Assembly (NCBI RefSeq): GCF_003265705.1
Contig: NW_020312859.1
Coordinates: 3,042,993-3,106,992 of the forward strand
DNA from: Callorhinus ursinus
Lineage: Eukaryota > Chordata > Mammalia > Carnivora > Otariidae
Length of the DNA stretch: 64,000 nucleotides
Reading direction: 5' to 3'
Both the position numbers and the translations under genes were made by a program. This document shows positions 12,479 to 23,280 of this stretch, in pieces. Below the pieces are notes generated by a model, which saw only the letters and a list, made by a program, of their open reading frames with translations, searched no databases and was not told the origin of the DNA. Numbering within the stretch: the first letter of the stretch is position 1; the number at the start of each line of letters is the position of its first letter.

Positions 12479-13018
12479 CAGTTGGCCCCTGAATAACATG
12501 TGTTTGAACTACATGGGTCCACTTAAATATATGGATTTTTTTCTTTTTTTAAAAATATTTATTTATTTGACAGAGGGAGAGACAGCGAGAGAGGGAACAC
12601 AAGCAGGGGGAGTGGGAGAGGGAGAAGCAGGCTTCCCGCCGAGCAGGGAGCCCGATGTAGGACTCAATCCTAGGACCCTGGGATCATGACCTGAGCCAAA
12701 GGCAGACGCTTCACGACTGAGCCACCCAGGCACCCCATGGATTTTTTTCAATAGATACACCATAGTACTGTAAATGTGTTTTCTTTTTCTCACGATTTTA
12801 ATAACCTTTCCTTTTCTCTAGCTTACTTTATTGTAAGAATATGGTATATAGTACATGTACAAAATAGGTGTTGATCAGCTGTTTATGTTATGAGTAAGGC
12901 TTCCAATCAACATGGGCTATTAGTAGTTAAATTTGTGGGGAATCACAGTTATACTTGGATTTTTGACTGTGAGGGGGGTTGGCGCACCTAACCTCTGCAC
13001 GTTGTTCAAGGGCAGCTG
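12479..13018. mobile_element. Tigger-type DNA transposon remnant (non-autonomous)
   Basis: Terminal inverted repeats are visible: left CAGTTGGCCCCTGAATAAC, and the right end reads in reverse as CAGCTGCCCTTGAACAAC. A TA duplication (12477-12478 and 13019-13020) is the target used by Tc1/mariner-pogo elements. About 350 bp of internal sequence remain, with no transposase frame. A SINE sits inside at 12544-12736. Probably Tigger2-like, from memory of that family's ends. Confidence 0.85.
12544..12736 (-). mobile_element. Carnivore tRNA-Lys SINE, antisense, inside Tigger
   Basis: Reversed SINE body with tail toward the left and head CCACCCAGGCACC toward the right. Perfect 13-bp duplication ATGGATTTTTTTC at 12531-12543 and 12737-12749. 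Confidence 0.95.
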
Positions 13019-14024
13019 TATTTCTTATAAATCACAATACCGTAGATAGACCTGTTCTTGTGGGCCTTTGGACTGAGGGCCTCAGTTCTTCGCTACCATT
13101 GGCCGGAGGCTGCCCTCAGGTCCTTGCTATGTGTACCTCCCCATCAAAGCCAGCAAGAGAAACTGCTCACAGGAGAAAAGTCACTGTCTTTGATAAGTGA
13201 AGCGTGGAAATGATATGCCATCACCTTTCCCACGTTCTTTTATTTAGAAGCCTAAGTCCAGCCCACGCACGAGGGGAGGGGATGGCACCAGGGTGTGGAT
13301 ACCAGCAGCTATGTGAGAAATCTGCCTGCCACGCTTGTCATTCAGAACAGAGAAGTGAAGCAATTTTCCCAGGTCACACAGCCTAGTGTATGACTCGGGG
13401 ATTCAGACCCAGCTGGTGTGGCTTCGGGTTCCAGGCTCTTGAGCACTGTCCCTCAACATGGAATGTTTGTTGTGTTCAGAGCCCTGCTGAAGGGGGGTTG
13501 TGTCCACGGAAGCTCAGTGGAGTCACAACGCTGTTGCTTTAATGTGAGTGTTTTCATAGTTTCTAAAACGTGATTTTCAAACTTGGTATAAACCTTTTAA
13601 AAAGGAAACTTCTCTGTGCGGTTCTGAAGTTCTCTGCCAACCCATGCGGAAGAGGCCTCCCTGCTGGCGACTAGTCTCCAGGTGGGACTGCAGGGCAGTC
13701 CTGTGTGGGGAAGGGATGTGAGGCCTGAGGTACCCGCCCTGTCATGGCGCTAGTCACCGAAGTGCAGCCGGACTTCAGTCATATGTAGTCAGCCGGGCAG
13801 TTCCCAGGCCCCGACAGACCAGCCTTTCTCTGGGGAAGTAGGGTTATCACTGCTCGTACCCACTAGCCCTGAGCCCTCTCAGACGGCAGGGCTCACACCG
13901 TCCCTGCGGGAAGAGGCTGGGTGGCAGCCGCTGGACCCTTCTGGAAAGTGGGCGTGAACTGAGGCAGCACAGGGGACGCATGGGTCAGCAAAGGCATTGC
14001 TGCCAGAAGGCCCTGGAAGCATGT

Positions 14025-14655
14025 TCCAGCTGGCTCTGGCACTCACCAGCTATGAGCCTTGGGCAAATGATTTTCTGAGCCTGCGTTTCTTCCCCCGTAA
14101 AGTGAGTTGCCTTGAGGATGAGATGAGATCACACAAGTTGTCTTAGTTCCCAGTTGCTGCCATAACAAACTTCCACAAACGTGGGGCCTTAAGACAACAC
14201 GGGTTTATTCTTTTATGCTTCTGGAGGTCGGAAGTCTGAAATCAGTCTCTCCACACTACAGCCAAGGTCCAGAGCTTCCTTCTGGAGGCTCCAGGGGCGA
14301 ATCCCATTCCCTGGCTTTTCAGCCTCTAGTAGCCGCCCCTGCCCTTCTCTGTTTTCACATCACACCTCACCAGGCTCTTCTTCTGTCATCACCTCCCCTT
14401 CTGGGGAGATGCTCCCATCTCCCTCTGCCTCCTCTTATAAGGACACACGTGATCACATTTAGGGCCTCCCTGGATAATCCAGGATAATCCCCGCATCTCA
14501 AGATCCTTAATCACATCTGCAAAGCTCCTTTTGCCATATAAGTTCACATTCACAGGTTCCAGAGATTAGGACTGGGATATCTTTGGGGTCATTATTCAGC
14601 CGACCGCATAGGTCAAGTGTCTGGCACATAATTAGCACTCAGTAAACAGCAACTC
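14025..14655 (+). mobile_element. MIR split by an MLT1 LTR
   Basis: The left part (14025-14138) reads 'GCTATGAGCCTTGGGCAAAT' and 'CCCCGTAAAGTGAG'. The right part (14619-14655) completes the MIR with 'GTCTGGCACATAATTAGCAC'. The halves are separated by the LTR at 14139-14613. Confidence 0.75.
14139..14613 (-). mobile_element. Solo MLT1 LTR (ERVL-MaLR), antisense
   Basis: Reverse-complement MLT1: 'GCTGCCATAACAAACTTCCA', 'TTCTGGAGGTCGGAAGTCTG', 'CTTATAAGGACAC' and 'ATCACATCTGCAAAGCTCC'. The 5-bp duplication CAAGT flanks it (14134-14138 and 14614-14618), as expected for an LTR. A solo LTR with no internal viral genes. Confidence 0.85.
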
Positions 14656-15394
14656 TTACTACTTTGCCTCTGCCTTTTTGGCCGGGGAGCGGGGAGGTCT
14701 CGCACACCTGCTCACATGTAGAGGAGACTTTCCAGCAGGGCTGGAGGCTCTTCTTTAAGAAGGGGAGAAAGGTCGCCCTAAAATGTGATATGGAAGAGGT
14801 CACCTCCATGGCCTGGGGATTTCAGGCTGGGTTTCCAAGGTGGGGAGTTTCTCTAGGGCCTGAGGATGTGGCACAGCCCCCTACTTCAACTAGAACAAAA
14901 CCACTTTATCGAAATTTTTCAAACTCTTGCATAGAGCCTGCTATATGCTACACCCTGTTCCAAATGCTTTACTACAGTAATTCACTCTATAATCCCAACC
15001 ACCCAGTGAGGGTGGGGCTACTCATGTCCCCATTTTACAGGTGGAAAAATCAAAGCACAGAGATCCCATTAAGTCATCCATAACCATACAGCTGTGCTCC
15101 TGACCACCTCAAAACACCAAAACATTAATAGCATTTTTTCTTTTTTAAAAAAAGAAACCTGCTTATTTTCAAAACTTTTCTACAATGAAGCCATATCATT
15201 TTACACTCTATATTTTATAATATATGCTATAAAAAATAACCAAAGACAAATTATGAACATGTAAACCACCAGATGGGCTTACTGCTACTCTGTAGCCTTC
15301 TGTTTGTTCTGATCTCAGGACCTTTCATCTTGTCTCATCTCTCCTACCAGATTCTACTTCCTTCCATGTCTGGCTCCGCGTTCATTATGGTAAT

Positions 15395-15480
15395 AATGGG
15401 CACATGACTTAAGCTGTGACTCAGTTTCCTCGTTTGTACAATGGTGGTAGTGCCTACCTCACAGGGCGGCATGAACCCTT
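15395..15480 (+). mobile_element. MIR fragment
   Basis: Short forward MIR core: 'CTGTGACTCAGTTTCCTCGT', then 'GTGCCTACCTCACAGGGC'. Confidence 0.55.
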
Positions 15481-15589
15481 AGGTTATTTCTCATTTTTTT
15501 CTTATTAGAAGCAACACTTACAGATCTCCATGTAGGTACTAAAACTAGGAGACTTAGAGGAAAATACAGAAGTAAACCTTTGTGACCAT

Positions 15590-16425
15590 AGGTCAGGCAA
15601 AGCCTTCTCGGATCTGACACCAAAAGCATAAGCAACAAAAGGAAAAAAAAACAGATATGCTGGACTTACTAAACTTAAAGACCTTTATGCTTCAAAGGGC
15701 ACTTTCAAGAAAGTGAAAAGGCAACCCACAAGATGGAAAATATTTGCAATACGTGATTGGCTACATATCTGATAAGCAACTTATATCTAGAATATATAAA
15801 GAACTTTTACAACTCAATAATAAAAATACAAAAACCGAATTTAAAAAAGACAAAGGATCCAAATAGACATTTCTCCTCAAAAGATATACAGATGGCCATG
15901 AAGCCCATGAATCGATGCTCAATATCATTAGCCATCTGAGAAATGCAAATCAAAACCATATTGGGATGGCACCTCACAAACCACTAGTAGGAATAAAATT
16001 TAAAAGATGGGTCTAATGGGGAAACAGGAGCCTTCATATGCTACAGGGAGGATGTCAAATGGTGCAGGCACTTTGGACCCAGCCTGGCAGTTCCTCACCT
16101 GGAACGTGGAGTTACCATATGACCCAGAAATTCTACTCCTAGGTGTGCACCCAAGAGAAATGAAAACATACAACTACACAAAAACTTGTGCACAAATGTC
16201 CATAGCAACCAAGTGGTGGAAACAACCCAAACTTCCACCAACTGAGGCACAGGTGAGCTCAGTCTGGTTTCTGCACACGGTGGACTATGCCTGGCAGTAG
16301 GGAGGAATGAAGGACGCACACGTGCTACAACATGGGTGGACCTTGAGACAGGGTTCAGATGACATGTCCTTCTACAAGAACACGTATTTATATCCCAGTT
16401 TGTGGGCAGTCCATAGAATTCCAAA
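15590..16425 (+). mobile_element. L1 fragment, ORF2 3' end and 3'UTR
   Basis: Translates in pieces to the end of L1 ORF2 (LTKLKDLYASKG, then KRQPTRWKIFA) with frameshifts and stops. It continues into typical 3' sequence 'AATGCAAATCAAAACCATAT' and 'TACCATATGACCCAGAAATT'. Inactive. Confidence 0.85.
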
Positions 16426-17229
16426 GGGAATTGCTGGTCAGCATTGTTATAATGGTAACAAAAACCATGATAATGAAAGCTAGTATTTGTTAAATGCTCA
16501 TTTCAGACTCTCAGTAGCATAGTGAAGTATTATTATCCCCATTTCACAGTTGAGGAAACTGAGACCAGGGAGGAGAGGTCAGATACGTCGAATGTGGTGG
16601 GGCTTTTATTTGGACTTGAGTGTCTGCCCTTAGCCCCTCTGGGGAGGGGCTTCCCAGCAGGTGCTTAGCCCTGTTTGCCAAATGAAGTCCTGGGGGGGTG
16701 GGGTGGGGTCAGGAGGAGGTTCCCCCATCAGTCAGGACTTCCTGACTGTGCCCTTGCCTACATGCTTGGGGGGTGGGGTACATGCTTGGGGGGTGGGGGG
16801 CTTTCTTCCAGGGAGCTCTCGGCGGGGGCGGGGGGGGGGCAGTCTGAACAGCCCAGCTGTGGTTCCTGCTCGTGATTACTCTGACCATGATTGTTCTGGA
16901 GGAAATGGCCACGGCCAGCCAGAGCTGTGGGCGAGGGGCTATTTTGGGAGAGGGCAGGGCAGTGGCATCTGAAGCAACCCCCACCGCAGGAAGACATTTG
17001 GCAGCATTGTCCCTGTCAGCCACCTCTGCGGCCTCCGGAGAGGCTAGCAGAGGTTTGAGCTGGGGACTCTCATTATCCGCCTCTGTCCTCCACACACAGC
17101 ATGGGTTTCTTGTTCTGAAGATTTTTGTTTTCATTTTAAAAATGAAAAAATCGTTTTAATTTTTATTTAACAAATCAGTGGCATGTAGTCCATCCAGGAT
17201 TTTTAGTCTTCTCCAAAAAAGTGTGCTTA

Positions 17230-17430
17230 TTTATTTTATTAACAAGCACTACATGCACTTCCTGTGTCCTGGCCCCTGCTCCAAGGGCCAGATGACTGGT
17301 CCTTCATTACATCATTTCTCTGGTAGGTGCTGTTATTACCCCCATGTTACAGATGAGGAGATCGGGGTTCAGGGAGCTCAGACTTGCCGAACGGTGTAAG
17401 GGGCAGAGCTAGGACCCCACGCCCAAGCTA
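17230..17430 (-). mobile_element. MIR/L2-like fragment, antisense
   Basis: Contains 'CCCCATGTTACAGATGAGGA' and 'GGTGTAAGGGGCAGAGCTAG', the reversed MIR-type core. Diverged. Confidence 0.5.
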
Positions 17431-17649
17431 CCCAGCTATAATTTCCCCCTCTTAGATGCTCTACCAAGCAGTTTTGAGGCTTTGCTCTGTGCCGCTGTTC
17501 GTCATTGGTTTTCAGGGATGGGGTGTGGTTGACTTGGCAGGGCTTCAGTTAGGCTGTGAGTTCCTTGGGTGGCTGCGGGGTCCTAATCATCGCCATCCCT
17601 GGTCTCAGCACATGGAGGACTTGGCCCAGAGTCAGTGGGAAGAGGGTGA

Positions 17650-17790
17650 CAGCCTGGTGTAATGGGTAAGAGCTTGGGCCGATTCACTTTTCTAGCTGTG
17701 TGACCTTGAAAAAGGGACTGCACTTCTCTGAGGTCATTTGTGTTAAGGTGACACAGAGCTGGGCACAAAGAACTCGACAAATAACAGATT
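17650..17790 (+). mobile_element. MIR fragment
   Basis: Starts 'GACAGCCTGGTGTAATGGGT' and continues 'TTCTAGCTGTGTGACCTTGA'. Forward MIR, diverged 3' end. Confidence 0.55.
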
Positions 17791-17846
17791 AATATTGTTT
17801 TAATAGTAGTAGTAGAAGAGACAGTTATTGAGTGAATGCATTAAAA

Positions 17847-18153
17847 CAGGGGTCAGCAAACTGTTTCTGTAAAAGACCAGATGGTAAATATCTTTGGCCT
17901 TGCAGGTCACACAGTCTATGCGGCAACTACTAACTCTAGTCAATGTGTCAACAAATGGGTGTGGCTGGGTTCCAATAAAACTTTATTTATATGGACACTG
18001 AAATCTGGATTTCATGTAATTTTCATGTGTCAGAAAATATTACTTTTTTTTTTCATTCAGCCATTCAAAAATATATAACCCAGTCTTAGCTCACGCAATA
18101 GAGCAGGGAGCAGTGGGTGAGATTTGGCCTGCTACTGCAGTTCCCACCCCCTG
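17847..18153 (+). mobile_element. MER1-type hAT-Charlie element
   Basis: Begins CAGGGGTCAGCAAACTG and ends near its inverted copy (CAGTTCCCACCCCCTG). Internal 'GTTCCAATAAAACTTTATTT' is diagnostic. The flanking 8-mers CATTAAAA and CACTAGAA match at 6 of 8 positions, consistent with a decayed hAT duplication. It has a short insertion in its 3' half. Confidence 0.8.
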
Positions 18154-18154
18154 C

Positions 18155-18280
18155 ACTAGAACGTGAGCTCTGCAAGGGGCTTTTGGATGCTTGGTTTGCT
18201 GTGGTACCCACAGTACTCAGAACAGTGCCTAGCACACAGTAGGCTCTCCAGAAAGTTGTATTAAATGAATGAATCAATAT
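18155..18280. mobile_element. L2 end fragment
   Basis: Typical 'GAACGTGAGCTCTGCAAGGG' and 'AGTGCCTAGCACACAGTAGG' ending in TTAAATGAATGAATCA. Confidence 0.6.
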
Positions 18281-18582
18281 GTAGAAGTGGGTCTTGAGCT
18301 GGCCCTTTAAGACTGGGAGGGTGGACAGAGGGGAAGGAGTGTTCCAGGTGGGGGAACAGCCCCAGTGAAGGTATGGAGTCAGGGGTAAGTCCAGCGGGTA
18401 TCCCCTTTGGCCCGTGAAGCCATCAATGTCTGGTGGAGGGGGCCGGGCAGCACGCCCCCCCCCCCCACTGGAAGCAGGAGTTAGGGGCCTGGGGGTGGGG
18501 GAAAGAGGCTGGGGTAGGGGGATGGTCTCAGAAGTGGTTCTCTCCGTGTTATCGCCCTGCCCCTAGCCCAGAACCACCAGCC

Positions 18583-18610
18583 TTATTTTTAACCCTGCTG
18601 ACAAAGATAA
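18583..18610 (+). promoter_or_regulatory. Adjacent MEF2 and GATA motifs
   Basis: TTATTTTTAA (18583-18592) fits the MEF2 consensus YTAWWWWTAR, and AGATAA (18605-18610) fits WGATAR. The pair lies 12 bp apart in a non-repeat stretch of a cardiac gene's intron. A cardiac regulatory role is only suggested. Confidence 0.25.
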
Positions 18611-18866
18611 TCCGAATGAAATCAAGAAGAGTGACTGCTCCTTGCCCCTCCCACTGCCCCAGTTTCTGCTGCTTTCCTTTCCTGAAGGTCAGAGCCATCC
18701 TAGGGGACCCTCCCCCAGAGGCTTCAGCCAGGACACAGGGAGCATTTCCCTAGCAGGACCTGAACTCAGAGAGGGATCCTGGTGCTTGAGGAGAAACACT
18801 CCAAGCTCCTCTGGGAGTTGGGCAGGCTGGGAGCTGCCCAACATAGAGCTGGTTTCTCTGTCTGCT

Positions 18867-19035
18867 AGCACGAGCTTCTCAAACTGCAGGGAGGGTGGGA
18901 GCCTCGGGAGGGCTTATAACACACAGATTCCTGGGCTCCTCCCCTAGGGTCTGACTCCGGTTGGGCTGGAGTCTGAGAACCTGCATTTCCGACGAGCTCC
19001 CAGGAGGGTGATGGGCCACACTGTGAGTGGCCCTG
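18867..19035 (+). mobile_element. MER5A-like hAT element
   Basis: Begins 'CTTCTCAAACTGCAGG' and includes 'ACACAGATTCCTGGGCTCCT' and 'TCTGAGAACCTGCATTTCC', the MER5A series. Strongly diverged. Confidence 0.5.
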
Positions 19036-19061
19036 GCCTAGGAGAGCCTCTGGGCAACACA

Positions 19062-19092
<31 letters not shown>
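19062..19092. repeat. (G)31 homopolymer
   Basis: Thirty-one uninterrupted G. The true length is doubtful because such runs are poorly resolved by short reads. The apparent open frame reading through it on the - strand is an artefact of the run. Confidence 0.9.
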
Positions 19093-19095
<3 letters not shown>

Positions 19096-19964
19096 GCCCT
19101 CACCATGTGAGCTGCCCCGGGCTGCGCCCTGAAGGCCGCTGGTGATACACCCATCAGGACGCCCCAGCCCGAGGATCCGGAGAGCCTGGAAGGCTGTGTT
19201 AAGTGCCCTGGGCTTGATTTGAGTGTGGTAGGAAGCCTTACAAAGATTTTAAGCAAGAGTTGAGGCCGCTGGACAACCGGACAAAGCCAGCGCCTGCCCA
19301 CTGAGATCAGTTGTAGGGAACACGTCAGGGGCTTGGAGTAGCAGTGACGGAAGGAGGGAGAGGCCGCAGATGCTGGAGCTATAGCAGGAATAGAAGGGAC
19401 CTGGTGAGTCATGGCCTTGGCTGCTGCAAGGAGATCAGGAGGAGGGGGCGGGAGGACACTGGGGTGCCTGGCTCCAAGGCTGGGAGCCATTTCTGAGACC
19501 AGAGACGTGGGGGAGCGCTGATAAGGGGTTCCATCGGCCTGACTGATGGACACAGGGAAGGGGAGTGGGCTTCCTTTGAACATAGCAGCCCTCATTGCCT
19601 TGGGCTGCGTGGCCTCCCCTTGCTTCACCCCTGTTCTGGCTGCTCTGGGCCGGGGGGTGTCCATGGTTGACCCCCCAATTCTTCTGGGGCTCTGTGTGCA
19701 GGCTGTTGCTCTGGCCTTAGGAAGAGTCCTGCAACAAACTTCCCAGGGCACCAGGAAACAAGCGAGTTCCATCCAGCTTGTGTTACCAAAAAAGGCTATT
19801 TTCCCCCTTTGAAGGTTTGCCCAGCCCTTTCCCTCCTCCCCCCAACCTGGGGTTTCAGGTTTCCAGGGAACTGTTTCTGGAAAGTGTAGCACTTTGAGTC
19901 ACACGCATCTGTGTACAGGCAAATATAATATGTACGTACCACACTCCGTCTTGATGTCATAAAC

Positions 19965-20454
19965 CTCATCTTCCTCCTTCTCCTCCTCCACCACCATCAC
20001 CTCCACTCACCACCTCCTCCTCCACCACCATCACCACCACCACCTCCTCCTCCACCACCATCACCTCCTCTCACCACCTCCTCCTCCNNNNNNNNNNNNN
20101 NNNNNNNNNNNNNNNNNNNNNNNNNNNNNNNNNNNNNNNNNNNNNNNNNNNNNNNNNNNNNNNNNNNNNNNNNNNNNNNNNNNNNNNCCTCCTCCACCAT
20201 CACCTACACCCACCACCTCCTCCTCTACCACCATCACCTACACCCACCATCTCCTCCTCCACGACCACCATCACCTCCACTCACCACCACCACCACCTCC
20301 TCCACCATCACCTCCTCTACTACCCCTACCTCCTCCACCACCATCACTACCACCACCATCACCACCATTACCACCACCACCACCTCCTCCACCACCACCT
20401 CCTCCACCACCGTCACTACCATCACCACCGTCACCACCACCTCCACTCAGTCCC
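19965..20454. repeat. CCT/CCA trinucleotide-rich satellite with assembly gap
   Basis: Mixed CTC, CCA and CAT triplets, strictly pyrimidine-rich on + and GGT/GGA-rich on -, around a run of N. Translations give Gly, Val or Glu runs only, so there is no coding signal. Confidence 0.95.
20088..20187. other. Assembly gap (100 N)
   Basis: Exactly 100 N inside the triplet satellite. This size is a common placeholder for unknown length, so the satellite size is not known. Confidence 0.99.
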
Positions 20455-20807
20455 ATCCTGGCCTAAACACTTTCATACGCTGCCTCTTAAATTGTTAGTT
20501 TTCACCGCCGCTCCAAGAGGGGAGAATTACGACCTCCATTGTTCAGATGAAGAAACCGGGCCACAGAGAGGCAGAGCCACTCAGCCACAGTCCTAGAGTC
20601 ACTGTGGGGTTGGGACTAGGGTGATGCGAGCAAGGTCATGCAAAAGGGCAGGGTCTGATCCAGGCTTTATTTAAATTTTGTTCATAGCTCACCCTAGCGC
20701 CAGCCTTGGCAGAGCCAAAGTTGGACTCCAAAGCTGGGCTCTGGACTAGTCGCTGTTCTGCCCCGCTCCTTATACCTGTGTGCGTGCGCGAGCTTATTTA
20801 CGTATTC

Positions 20808-20910
20808 TTTTTTTTTTTTTAAGTAAACTCTGCACCCACTGTGGGGCTTGAACTCATGACCCTGAGATCAAGAGTCCCATGCTCTACTGACTAAGCCAGC
20901 CAGGCGCCCC
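20808..20910 (-). mobile_element. Carnivore SINE, short antisense copy
   Basis: T run, then 'GTGGGGCTTGAACTCATGAC', 'CCTGAGATCAAGAGTCCCAT' and the reversed head CCAGCCAGGCGCCCC. Shorter than the other copies (no CT-rich middle), like an older SINEC subfamily. Confidence 0.85.
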
Positions 20911-20984
20911 ACGTTTGTGTCTTCTTTCCTTCATTAACCATAATTGTGGCAAGGTGGCATTGTAGAGGGCAGGGCTTGGGAAGC

Positions 20985-21260
20985 AGACAGTTCTGGATCT
21001 GACCTCCACTGCTCATTATTGAGGGTATAGCCTTTGGTTCAAGGCACAGACTCTGGAGCCAAGAAGGCCTTGGTTTGAAATCTCGCTCTGCTGCTTGCTG
21101 ACTGTGTAAGTTTGCGTTAATTCCCTAAAACCTTGTGCCCTGCATTTCTCGTCTGTAAAGAGGGATGGTGGTACCAACATCTGCTACCCAGCATTATTGG
21201 GGGATCAAATGAGTTCATTTCTGTAAAGCCCGTGGCAAGTAGTAAATGCTTTGTAAGTGT
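20985..21260 (+). mobile_element. MIR, nearly full length
   Basis: 'GGCACAGACTCTGGAGCCAA', 'GAAATCTCGCTCTGCTGCTT' and a terminal 'GTGGCAAGTAGTAAATGCTT' follow the MIR consensus order. Confidence 0.7.
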
Positions 21261-21284
21261 TAACTGTCATTTTTCATCCTTGAG

Positions 21285-21420
21285 GAGATACCTCTCTGAG
21301 CCTCAGTTTCCCCATGTGTGAAGGATGACCAGGAAGAACCACCTCCCAGGCTGTTCTGAGGATTGAAGGGGATAACGTAGGTAAAAGGCCTCTCCTGTGG
21401 AAGGAGCTTAATAAAAGCTC
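21285..21420 (+). mobile_element. MIR fragment
   Basis: 'CTCTGAGCCTCAGTTTCCCC' to 'GAGCTTAATAAAAGCTC', a forward MIR 3' half immediately after another MIR. Confidence 0.6.
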
Positions 21421-21599
21421 TCTCCCTTATTTCAGGCCCAATTCTATATGCTGAAGACTGAGATACAAAGACACACATCAACTCCCTGAGGAATTAACTC
21501 ATCTGCAGTGTGGACCCTGAGTTGACCTTTCAGTTCCCCAAAGGCACTGAACTCTTAACTCTCTGTCCTCTCCCTGCCTTGCTGTCCCCACGTCTCCTG

Positions 21600-21860
21600 T
21601 TATGGGCCTAACTCCTGTTTGTCTTCATGTCAACTTACCTGTCACTTTCTCAAAGAAACCTTCCCTGACCGCACCCTGCCACTGACCTGTGTTGTCTTCC
21701 TGCTCTACGTGGTCACTGCCTTCTCGACTCTTCCTTCATGGCACTTCTCACAATTGCAATTGAGGACCTTTTATTTAATCACCTTTTATTAAAAATGTTC
21801 TGTTGTTTGTTTACCACCTTTCACCCTCACTTGACAGTGAGGACAGGGACGGGGTTTGTC
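21600..21860. mobile_element. L2 fragment
   Basis: Contains 'CTTTCTCAAAGAAACCTTCC' followed by 'CTGACC', the well-conserved L2 segment, and downstream 'TTGACAGTGAGGACAGGGAC'. Confidence 0.6.
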
Positions 21861-22456
21861 TTACCCACGGGAGTCTCTGTCCTCAGCTCCTGGCCAAGGG
21901 TGGCACCTTTCCAGAGTCGTGTTCAAGCTCACAAACTCTGGAGTCCTCCTGCCTGGGTTCAAAGTCCTAGGTTCTGCCCTTATGGACCCTGAGACCCAGG
22001 GCAAATTATTTCACCCGTCTGTGCCTCAGTTTTGTTTTGTTTTTTTCCTACAAAATCAGGAGAATAGTCAGGGCACCAGCTTTCCTAAGGCATGATGATG
22101 AGTGCATGAGATAATCTGCATGATTCCTTTAGAACGATGCCTGGCCCATTCGTAACGGGGCTATTATTTTAGTAGGCGCTCCTGGCTAGACTAACAGCTG
22201 AAACAAACATCCCCCAAATCTCAGGTGCTTAACACTGCAAACATGTAAGGTTTGCTTAAATGTTCCACATTGAGTGCTTAAATGTAATACCTAAATGTTC
22301 CACATTCCAGTGTGGGAACTTTGCACTACGCAGTAATTTCTGGACCTAGGTTCCTGACACTGTGTTTCTGTGTCCACAGGGGGTTCTGTGGGTAGAATTC
22401 AGGAAGTCTGTGAACTTGGATGCTGTTTTAGGTTAGCTGAGCCTGAGGTGGGGATT

Positions 22457-22619
22457 TTTTTTTATTTAAGATTTTATTTATTTATTTGAGACAGAGCACA
22501 AGTTGGGGGAGAGGCAGAGGGAGAGGGAGAAGCAGACTCCCTGCTAAGCAGGAAGCAGGACCCCGGGATCATGACCTGAGCCGAGGGCAGATGCTTAACC
22601 AACTGAGCTACCCAGGTGC
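22457..22619 (-). mobile_element. Carnivore tRNA-Lys SINE, antisense
   Basis: Reversed SINE with internal deletion beside the AAGCAGGACC segment. Perfect 15-bp duplication CCTGAGGTGGGGATT at 22442-22456 and 22620-22634. Confidence 0.95.
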
Positions 22620-23167
22620 CCTGAGGTGGGGATTCTTGCTCAGATGATTTTTTTGAGGGGACACTCTCGGGAGAGAAGGAGAGTGACAAAAGCAGGGTAG
22701 GGCCGGGAAGTCACCGAGCAGGGGTGTGATCTTACCTGCAGTCCTGCTTCAGCCTGGCCCCACGGTCGGGGTTCTGGAGCCTGACTTGTACCACGGAGCT
22801 GGCTCTTCCTGGGGCAAGAGGGGGACTGGTGGGTGTCATCGGGCATTAGGTGTGGGCTGCTTGGTTGGAGTGGGGACGTGGCTTCTGTGGGTGCCGTTCT
22901 CTGGGATAGCAGTGAGCATTAGCAGCCTATACAGGAGCTAGGGGTGGGTGCATTTGCCCAGCGAAGTGTTCTGGGCAGGGCACCCAAAGTGTCTTCAACA
23001 GATGGAAAAACTATCTTATTTTTACTAACCTATTACTGAAATTTAGCATTTGCTTCAGTTATGGAGGTAGGCAGTAAACCATAGTAGTATTAGAAGCATC
23101 TGTGACTTTGTCACCAGTGGAAATTACATACTTTCATGTCACATTATTATTGTTGCAGATATCTTTT

Positions 23168-23280
23168 TTTATAAAAATCTTAATTTTTTTTCAGTAATCT
23201 CCACAACCAACATGGGGCCCAAACTCACAACCCCAAGATCAAGAGCTGCACGCTCCCCCACCTGAGCCAGCTAGGCGCCC
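23168..23280 (-). mobile_element. Carnivore SINE, short antisense copy
   Basis: T-rich tail, 'CATGGGGCCCAAACTCACAA' and reversed head CCAGCTAGGCGCCCC. The flanks repeat TATTGTxGxATATCTTT imperfectly (about 23148-23167 and 23282-23297), so this is an old insertion. Confidence 0.8.

Larger units (their letters stand above)
11650..13060. mobile_element. ERVL-type LTR-like element, split by a Tigger
   Basis: A diverged LTR-like repeat recognised by 'CCATTGGTGATTGATTTAAC', 'CCCTGGCAACCAGCCTCCAT' and 'CAAAGTCACCTCATTATCAT'. It is interrupted at 12477 by the Tigger at 12479-13018 and resumes as 'TTTCTTATAAATCACAATAC' after 13020. No open reading frame of note. The exact subfamily cannot be named by eye. 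Confidence 0.5.

Noticed and set aside
15590..16425. Possible coding gene with ORF2-like residues
   Set aside because: It is a broken L1 fragment with frameshifts and stops, typical 3' sequence and no intact frame.
19038..19892. Open frame of 284 codons on -
   Set aside because: It reads through the G31 run (as prolines) and intron sequence, has no recognisable domain and lies inside JPH2 antisense. The length is due to GC composition.
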